Below are positions 62,601-64,000 of a stretch of 64,000 nt of DNA, in pieces; the first letter of the stretch is position 1; every line of letters begins with the position of its first letter. The position numbers and the translations under genes were made by a program. Below the pieces are notes generated by a model that did not search any database, was not told where the DNA came from, and saw nothing but the letters and a program-made list of their open reading frames with translations. This stretch comes from Branchinecta lynchi (taxonomy: Eukaryota; Arthropoda; Branchiopoda; Anostraca; Branchinectidae), in assembly GCA_023053575.1 (NCBI GenBank), contig JAKZAP010000015.1:12582142-12646141 (forward strand). Reading direction: 5' to 3'.

Positions 62601-63363
62601 GCTATGAGTGGAGGGATCGAGATGAAACTTGGTGGGAAGACACCTAGCAAACACTAGATATATCATTGACATAACCGAGCCGTGCCTACTCGTAACAAGT
62701 GCCATATGAGCTCGTAGCTCTTGTTTTTTTTAGCAAACTGTAAGAATATATGGGCGATGGGAAGTTCCGTACTTCGGTGACAGATATTCTCTGAGGGAAT
62801 ATCTATAAAAGAGATATTCCTTCAGCCCAAGCTGACTACGAATCATATTTGATGGTGCAAAACGGACCAGAACATATAATAATAAATGTAGCTGACCTAT
62901 CCGTTTTGCGTTAGAATCAAGTTTAAGCATCGTGATTGGCTACCGGAACCGGCACGAACCGGATATAACACTAGGCATCAAAATAAATTAGAGCCCTGCA
63001 AACCATCAGCTTCTAACCAGTATCTTCTTTTCGTCAATGTCTTGTAAAGCATTTTAATGAGTAAGTGACAGTATGTTTTATAAATTGTTGATGGGGTCTT
63101 ATTTAACTATTATGTTATTTGACCTAATAAATTCGTATCGTATCGTTAAAAAAAAAAGAAGATCTGTATAAGAATCTAATTTATTTATTTTCTAGTGGGA
63201 AGACAAATTCAAACGAGAATGCCAGCGTCTCAAGGTGGAGTTCGATGCAGTCCATGACGAAGACAAGAGTCTAGCTTTGGAGTCCTTACGACTCCACAAG
63301 GATCAAGAGCTTCAAGATGTAAAAAAGAGTCTGGAGTCCAAACAGCGAGATCTCTTAGCAAGG
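34545..63363 (+). CDS. large coiled-coil protein, first seven exons, 3' end beyond window
   Basis: Exons 34545-35643, 40124-40237, 45688-45938, 47739-47978, 51545-51706, 59648-59728 and 63196-63363 join without a phase break to 705 codons. The head (residues 1-130) is very basic and Ser/Pro-rich, with two KTPESPG motifs and the start MFGFFKKTKDEKPKAKK. Residues about 130-320 are low-complexity Ser/Thr/Pro/Ala. From about 325 onward the chain is almost continuous heptad-type coiled coil. No motor, kinase or membrane segment appears. The last exons (WEDKFKRECQRLKVEF, DEDKSLALESL) loosely recall FAM184-type proteins, from memory only; I do not assign a family. Such proteins usually act in the cytoskeleton or centrosome (inference). 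The ATG follows an in-frame TAA at 34533-34535 and has GCAGCC before it. Confidence 0.85.
35644..37170. other. coiled-coil gene intron 1, first part
   Basis: No complete element or gene. A palindrome CTAGTCCTAGGACTAG lies at 35877-35892. Confidence 0.4.
37163..39187. mobile_element. hAT-like MITE with 8-bp duplication, carrying an inserted F1 element
   Basis: CAGAGATGGGCGAATACGAA at 37171 and GATTCGCCCATCTCTG ending at 39179 are inverted termini. Flanks GTGGATTA (37163-37170) and GTGGGTTA (39180-39187) differ by one base, as expected for an 8-bp duplication. The body left and right of the insert (to 37423, from 39013) is rich in GGATCCGAATCCGGATTCG-type self-complementary text. Terminal CAG and 8-bp duplications are hAT characters. 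Confidence 0.8.
37424..39012 (+). mobile_element. F1 element, complete: hairpin, TCGGTCTGTCGG run, tandem units, 3' palindrome
   Basis: The 5' end is TATGGCACTTGCCCTTCGGC, then CATTTGCCATATAGCGATCG. A short TCTGTCC/TCGGTC run follows, then units with ATGAAACTTGG..AGG and GGGGGGAGTTGGAGGGGG at roughly 140-280 bp. The 3' end is ACCATATGAGCTCGTAGCTC then TTGTT. It is the diverged sister of 60796-62725 and sits inside a hAT-like MITE. No gene. Confidence 0.78.
40124..40237 (+). CDS. coiled-coil gene exon 2
   Basis: 114 bp, phase 1 to phase 1, between GACGTTTTAG and A|GTAAGC. Reads LEDEKKVSMSRHHELSEVLE and HETSSLAEQLVKKS, a coiled-coil pattern continuous with exon 1. Confidence 0.8.
40238..41924. 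other. coiled-coil gene intron 2, first part
   Basis: Contains a segment GTGTAGCGCCCCCTAGTGGC at 41163-41183, a phrase common in animal interspersed repeats, and C-rich runs at 41802-41832 and 41901-41911. No gene or complete element recognised. Confidence 0.4.
41925..42102 (-). mobile_element. F2 element, 5' end fragment
   Basis: In reverse complement: TTTTGGGATCCCAAAACGTA, GTGGAGGGATACCTATGACA, then GTTGTCCGTCCGTC and a CACGATGACTCTTTGGG block. It faces the complete F2 element at 42333 head to head, 230 bp apart. Confidence 0.68.
42333..44460 (+). mobile_element. F2 element, complete: hairpin, TCTGTCCG array, about 139-bp tandem units, 3' palindrome
   Basis: The 5' hairpin is TTTTTGGGATCCCAAAA, then GTGGAGGGATACCTATGACA. 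TCTGTCCG/TCCGTCCG units fill 42387-42546. Tandem units carry a CCGGAATCCGGCCAAAACCGG landmark (a 19-20-bp core) near 42796, 42936, 43075, 43210, 43348 and, decayed, 43485, with GATTAGATGTTCGATTTGGG in each. After a diverged stretch it ends TTTTGGGATCCCATCGAAAC then CTTTGGTCTT. No gene. Confidence 0.8.
42387..42546 (+). repeat. TCTGTCCG/TCCGTCCG microsatellite
   Basis: About 160 bp of 4- and 8-bp pyrimidine-rich units, part of the F2 element. It keeps open frames on both strands only because of its periodicity. Confidence 0.95.
44575..44640. repeat. foldback-family fragment
   Basis: CCAGCGATGTTTCGGCGTTC and GGTCCTCTTCAGGCTGCAG resemble one arm of family FB. No second arm. Confidence 0.45.
44675..44790 (+). 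pseudogene. damaged duplicate of the exon 3 splice-acceptor region
   Basis: Sequence such as ATGACACTCTTTGAAAATGA, GGGCCTCTTCATGCTGTATT and GAAACATTGAACC parallels 45610-45722, which covers the end of intron 2 and the first 35 bp of exon 3. Here the acceptor CGCAG|GTACGC has become TTCTG|GTAAGC, so the copy cannot be spliced as an exon. Confidence 0.7.
44826..45197. mobile_element. hAT-like MITE (CAGGGGCGT family) with 8-bp duplication, copy 1
   Basis: Element 44834-45189 runs from CAGGGGCGTCACGACTG to GCTAGTAACGGCTCTG. Flanks CCCCAGTG (44826-44833) and CCCCAGTA (45190-45197) differ by one base. The interior has ATGCTGTCGGCCAGTCGG, then repeated GAAAACAGTTG/TTTTTCTGAAA units and a C run. Same family as 49444-49781. 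Confidence 0.82.
45688..45938 (+). CDS. coiled-coil gene exon 3
   Basis: Phase 1 in, phase 0 out. Acceptor TTGTTCGCAG ends at 45687; donor GAG|GTATGC follows 45938. Encodes LSFLETSNHENARVVAELSA and onward to EREEEIRMLQE, strongly helical with heptads. A damaged copy of its 5' border is at 44675-44790. Confidence 0.86.
45939..47738. other. coiled-coil gene intron 3
   Basis: No recognised element. A 121-codon open frame at 47064-47429 has no motif or splice context, and I do not call it. Confidence 0.4.
47739..47978 (+). CDS. coiled-coil gene exon 4
   Basis: Exactly 80 codons, phase 0 to 0; acceptor CTTTTCGCAG, donor GAG|GTAGGA. Reads ALEEALEEKNELEARLNMNA, then LLEDFEWKLHEIERDYKNK and ends KRVEDQLKE. 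Confidence 0.88.
48320..48483 (-). mobile_element. half copy of the AGCAAAATAACAC inverted-repeat family
   Basis: The reverse complement starts TAGCAAAATAGCACTAGGGA, then GTCAAGACTTG, AAAGTGACA and CAGCGCTGGCTCCTGG, matching 14730-14860. The opposite end is not found. Confidence 0.55.
48790..49070 (-). mobile_element. non-LTR retrotransposon C-terminal fragment
   Basis: The minus strand contains RRIWLVFGEIKLATFVGPGG and a LWRILSVV-like end, parallel to RKRIWFRLWERNFRGTFVG at 57060-57150. Broken frame. Confidence 0.5.
49436..49789. mobile_element. hAT-like MITE (CAGGGGCGT family) with 8-bp duplication, copy 2
   Basis: Element 49444-49781 runs from CAGGGGCGTTAGATATGG to GGCTAGTAACGCCTCTG. Flanks CCTGCAAC (49436-49443) and CATGCAAC (49782-49789) differ by one base. 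The interior repeats CATGAAAACAGTTGGTTTAT-type units as in copy 1. Confidence 0.84.
49790..51544. other. coiled-coil gene intron 4, 3' part
   Basis: A long C run at 50967-50983 is followed by GGGACGCCCCTGG, which looks like one end of a CAGGGGCGTC-type element without its partner. No gene seen. Confidence 0.4.
51545..51706 (+). CDS. coiled-coil gene exon 5
   Basis: 54 codons, phase 0 to 0; acceptor TCTATGCAG, donor GAG|GTACGT. Reads VLHLKSYEAETVQLRGLVIE through HVKKLKKNDE. Confidence 0.86.
51900..52060 (+). mobile_element. non-LTR retrotransposon 3' end fragment
   Basis: One frame reads KLQPVTASHTRYELSFVPSF then IKLFNAGLNF and stop, the usual last residues of CR1/Jockey-type ORF2 (compare TDRYLSSFVPYFVNYFN at 1150-1203). 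Confidence 0.5.
52378..52873. mobile_element. inverted-repeat element with GTGTCCGAAAG ends
   Basis: GTGTCCGAAAGTTTTTTGGT at the left and CTTTCGGACAC at the right are inverted, with AATGCTGTATTAATGCTG against AATGCTGAATTAATTCAG just inside. About 496 bp, no gene, no clear target duplication. Confidence 0.55.
53216..54570 (-). mobile_element. F1 element, both ends present, minus orientation
   Basis: The right end is the 5' hairpin in reverse complement (TATGGCACTTGGTCGGAAGG with CAAGTGCCATA, 54539-54570), preceded by GACCGACCGACCGACGG. Tandem units with TTTCATCCCGATCGCTCCAC and GTTCGAAAGTTATGCATGCC fill 53520-54450. The left end ACAAGAGCTGGAAGCTGATA then TGGCACTTG is the F1 3' palindrome in reverse complement. 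Confidence 0.72.
54820..55594 (-). mobile_element. F2 element, 5' end and tandem units, 3' end truncated
   Basis: The right end is CTTACGTTTTGGATCCCAAA (F2 5' hairpin, reverse), next to GACGGACGGACAGACGGAC, then CACCAAGTTTCATTAAAATA. Units with CATCTAATCAACTT and GGATTCCGG..CGAACTA recur at 54880, 55020, 55140 and 55270. The 3' palindrome is missing. Confidence 0.72.
55595..56960. other. coiled-coil gene intron 5, middle part
   Basis: AT-rich, no gene or complete element that I can support. Confidence 0.4.
56960..57255 (-). mobile_element. non-LTR retrotransposon 3' fragment
   Basis: The minus strand reads YFQLNDLRKEILGMIEWRKR then FRGTFVGLVGSSRRL, the C-terminal LR..LG block as at 4700-4850. 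Followed by a CATGGCCCCAC-like 3' untranslated motif. Confidence 0.6.
57260..57460 (-). mobile_element. second, adjacent non-LTR retrotransposon 3' fragment
   Basis: Reads YFELNDLRKEILGMIGCRKR on the minus strand, nearly the same as 57100-57220, with its own tail (plus-strand ATTCAATTCAATTCAAATAA). Two close copies in the same orientation, stacked. Confidence 0.6.
57470..58033. mobile_element. inverted-repeat element with TAGTTGCGTTT termini (copy f)
   Basis: Starts TAGTTGCGTTTCTTCTCTC and ends GAAAACGCAACTA. Sub-terminal parts carry TTCTTCTCT..ATTCTTC against GAGAATCGAGAAGAAGCGAG, forming arms. 564 bp, no gene; unlike copies a-d in the interior. Confidence 0.62.
58347..58798. mobile_element. 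TTAA-flanked MITE (piggyBac-like) with internal tRNA-like sequence
   Basis: TTAA at 58347-58350 is followed by AGGAACAGAAAACTTGACT. The right end in reverse complement reads TTAA then AGGCACAGAAAACTTGACT (58776-58798). A TTAA target and an AGG-initial inverted repeat are compatible with piggyBac. The right TTAA lies within the target duplication of the next element. Confidence 0.75.
58522..58592 (-). ncRNA. tRNA-like sequence inside the MITE, probably not functional
   Basis: On the minus strand a TGGCCATAGTA box (A-box-like) is followed by GTTCGATTCC (B-box-like) and a GCGGCAC end, then after about 12 bases a T run. The A-to-B spacing is shorter than in a true tRNA and the T-stem pairs poorly. 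A tRNA-derived SINE remnant or captured tRNA pseudogene. Confidence 0.5.
58793..59563. mobile_element. internally deleted hAT transposon with 8-bp duplication
   Basis: Element 58801-59555 has inverted ends TAGTGGTTCCCAACC and GGTTGGGAACCGCTG, with flanks CTTTAAAG (58793-58800) and GTTTAAAG (59556-59563). Near the right end one frame (59194-59466) reads KFAMQLDEST and later AVNDVEPRFDKICS, blocks of hAT/ZBED-type transposases. Most of the transposase is missing. The GGGGTACGCGA repeats next to the left end echo GGGGTACACGTTAG near the right. Confidence 0.85.
59648..59728 (+). CDS. coiled-coil gene exon 6
   Basis: 27 codons, phase 0 to 0; acceptor ATCTTTTGCAG, donor GAG|GTGAGT. Reads HHTKRVMLDEESIKKRLDDV then KTEINTE. 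The 7.9-kb intron before it is the longest in the gene and holds many mobile elements, one ending 84 bp upstream of the exon. Confidence 0.83.
59965..60035. repeat. foldback-family end fragment
   Basis: CAAATATGATTCGCAGTCAG and TTGCGCTCAAGGAA match the asymmetric end of family FB (63800-63845). Confidence 0.5.
60430..60660. repeat. rearranged foldback-family copy
   Basis: Contains CTGACGAGGACCCTTGCCAA, CCGAAATATCACTGCC, then TTTGGCAAGGGTCCTCTTCC and GCTGACGTATCCGTTTTGCA. Arms are present but shuffled, and no duplication is found. Confidence 0.5.
60796..62725 (+). mobile_element. F1 element, complete, with six 281-bp double units
   Basis: 5' hairpin TATGGCACTTGCCCTTCGGC then CAAGTGCCATATAGCGATCG (a perfect GGCACTTG/CAAGTGCC stem). 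Then a TCGGTCTG run (60853-60894). The GGAATCCGGAATCTTGAG landmark is at about 61030, 61312, 61592, 61871, 62152 and (GGAATTCGG) 62433, so the period is close to 281 bp. Each period contains two related halves around GGGGGGAG..GGAGG and GATGAAACTTG, so the basic unit is about 140 bp. The 3' end is AAGTGCCATATGAGCTCGTA, then GCTCTTGTT. No gene. Confidence 0.85.
62790..62915. repeat. foldback-family end fragment
   Basis: TTCAGCCCAAGCTGACTACG, TTTGATGGTGCAAAACGGAC and GTAGCTGACCTATCCGTTTT match ends and arms of family FB at 63600-63849. The palindromic core is gone. Confidence 0.55.
62990..63150 (+). mobile_element. probable non-LTR retrotransposon 3' tail
   Basis: CTTCTAACCAGTATCTTCTT resembles the TDRYLSSF region at 1147-1170, and the stretch ends AATAAATTCGTATCGTATCG then an A run. 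Ends 45 bp before exon 7. Confidence 0.4.
63196..63363 (+). CDS. coiled-coil gene exon 7
   Basis: 56 codons, phase 0 to 0; acceptor TTATTTTCTAG, donor AGG|GTAGGC. Reads WEDKFKRECQRLKVEFDAVH then KSLESKQRDLLAR. Its 3' part and donor are repeated at 63474-63540. Confidence 0.86.
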
Positions 63364-63473
63364 GTAGGCTAATAACTGTCAGAAGTTTTTTTTTTTTTAG
63401 ATTACCACAGTTTCAGCATATTACGCAGTATGTTCGTTCCTGTTAAACAATGATATTGGGGTCTGGGCCTGGG

Positions 63474-63540
63474 GTGTAAAAAAGAGCCTGGAGTCCAAAC
63501 AGCGAGATCTCTTAGCAAGGGTAGGCTAATAACAGTCAGA
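63474..63540 (+). pseudogene. partial duplicate of exon 7 and its donor
   Basis: Repeats 63319-63383 with few changes: the frame KKSLESKQRDLLAR, the donor AGG|GTAGGC and the intron start GCTAATAAC. Similarity continues loosely into 63541-63599 and resumes after 63850, so the duplicated unit was about 155 bp. It lacks an acceptor and cannot be an exon alone. Confidence 0.8.
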
Positions 63541-63589
63541 ATTAAAAAACACACACAAAACTAACACTATGGCCTGCACAGTCTCAACA

Positions 63590-63859
63590 TATTACGCAAT
63601 AGTTGACGGTGCAAACCGGACAAGTCAGCTACATTTTTATTAGAGCTATATTTCGGCCCTTCTTGGCAAGGGTCCTCTTCAGGCTCAAGCCGCTCAAGCT
63701 GGAAAATGTAAAAAAAAGTTCATTTTCCAGCTTGAGCCTGAAGAGGACCCCAAGAAGGGCCGAAATATAGCTCTAATAAAAATGTTGCTGACTTATCCGT
63801 TTTGCACCGTCAAATATGATTCGCACTCAGCTTGGGCTGAAGGAACATGTATTACGCAA
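63590..63859. mobile_element. foldback element (family FB) with near-perfect palindrome and 10-bp duplication
   Basis: Element 63600-63849 is flanked by TATTACGCAA (63590-63599, 63850-63859). The arms 63632-63712 and 63721-63795 are almost perfect reverse complements, from ATTTTTATTAGAGCTATATT to CATTTTCCAGCTTGAGC, around a loop of about 10 bases. The right side carries the asymmetric GATTCGCACTCAGCTTGGGC end. Confidence 0.88.
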
Positions 63860-64000
63860 CAGTTCCGTTCATGTTAAAAACAAAAATTGGGAGTCTGGGA
63901 CTTCAAGCACAACTATTACTATAAATGATGTTTTCACGACAAAATGGTTCAGAAGTATCGTTTTCTGAACATACTATCCCGTGAAGATACCAATAGTTGC

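Noticed and set aside
60840..62700. F1 units as a CRISPR array.
   Set aside because: The period is 140/281 bp with whole-unit similarity, not short repeats with unique spacers, and the host is a eukaryote.

Overview
This is a piece of nuclear DNA from an animal, most likely a marine invertebrate; the sequence does not allow a narrower guess. Coding exons are short, in phase with each other, and separated by long introns with GT..AG borders. More than half of the window appears to be transposon remains and tandem repeats. I see no prokaryotic operons, CRISPR array, intact virus or rRNA.

Three protein genes can be assembled by following splice phase, all on the + strand. (1) 1513-11674: the 3' part of an hnRNP F/H-type RNA-binding protein with a glycine-rich linker, a quasi-RRM and the family's hallmark DKxNMQHRYIELF segment; its 5' exons lie before the window. 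(2) 16523-20211: a complete two-exon gene for a membrane-anchored FkbM-type methyltransferase-like protein of 277 residues, with a partial duplicate of its first exon 1.5 kb upstream. (3) 34545 to beyond the window end: the first seven exons (705 codons) of a large coiled-coil protein with a basic, Ser/Pro-rich head. Its family is not securely recognised. The 14 kb between genes 2 and 3 holds no convincing gene.

The rest is mostly mobile DNA. There are many 3'-truncated non-LTR retrotransposons ending in short A/T-rich simple tails, on both strands. There is a hAT fragment (58801-59555) with transposase remains, inserted into the end of a TTAA-flanked MITE that carries a tRNA-like sequence. 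Several MITEs have readable target-site duplications: two copies of a CAGGGGCGT family with 8-bp duplications, an 8-bp-duplication element at 37171-39179, and a 154-bp element with a perfect 9-bp duplication. A foldback family (5492-5846, 31884-32111, 63600-63849) has 10-bp duplications. Another group of inverted-repeat elements shares TAGTTGCG-like termini.

The most striking pattern is two families of 1-2 kb elements, here called F1 and F2. Each starts with a short perfect or near-perfect hairpin, then a run of TCTGTCCG-like repeats, then about 140-bp tandem units, and ends in a second short palindrome. Their architecture resembles Helentron-associated (HINE/DINE-like) elements, but that link is inference. 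Partial duplications of exon 3 and exon 7 of the coiled-coil gene, the latter interrupted by a MITE, show that the genes are being reshaped locally.
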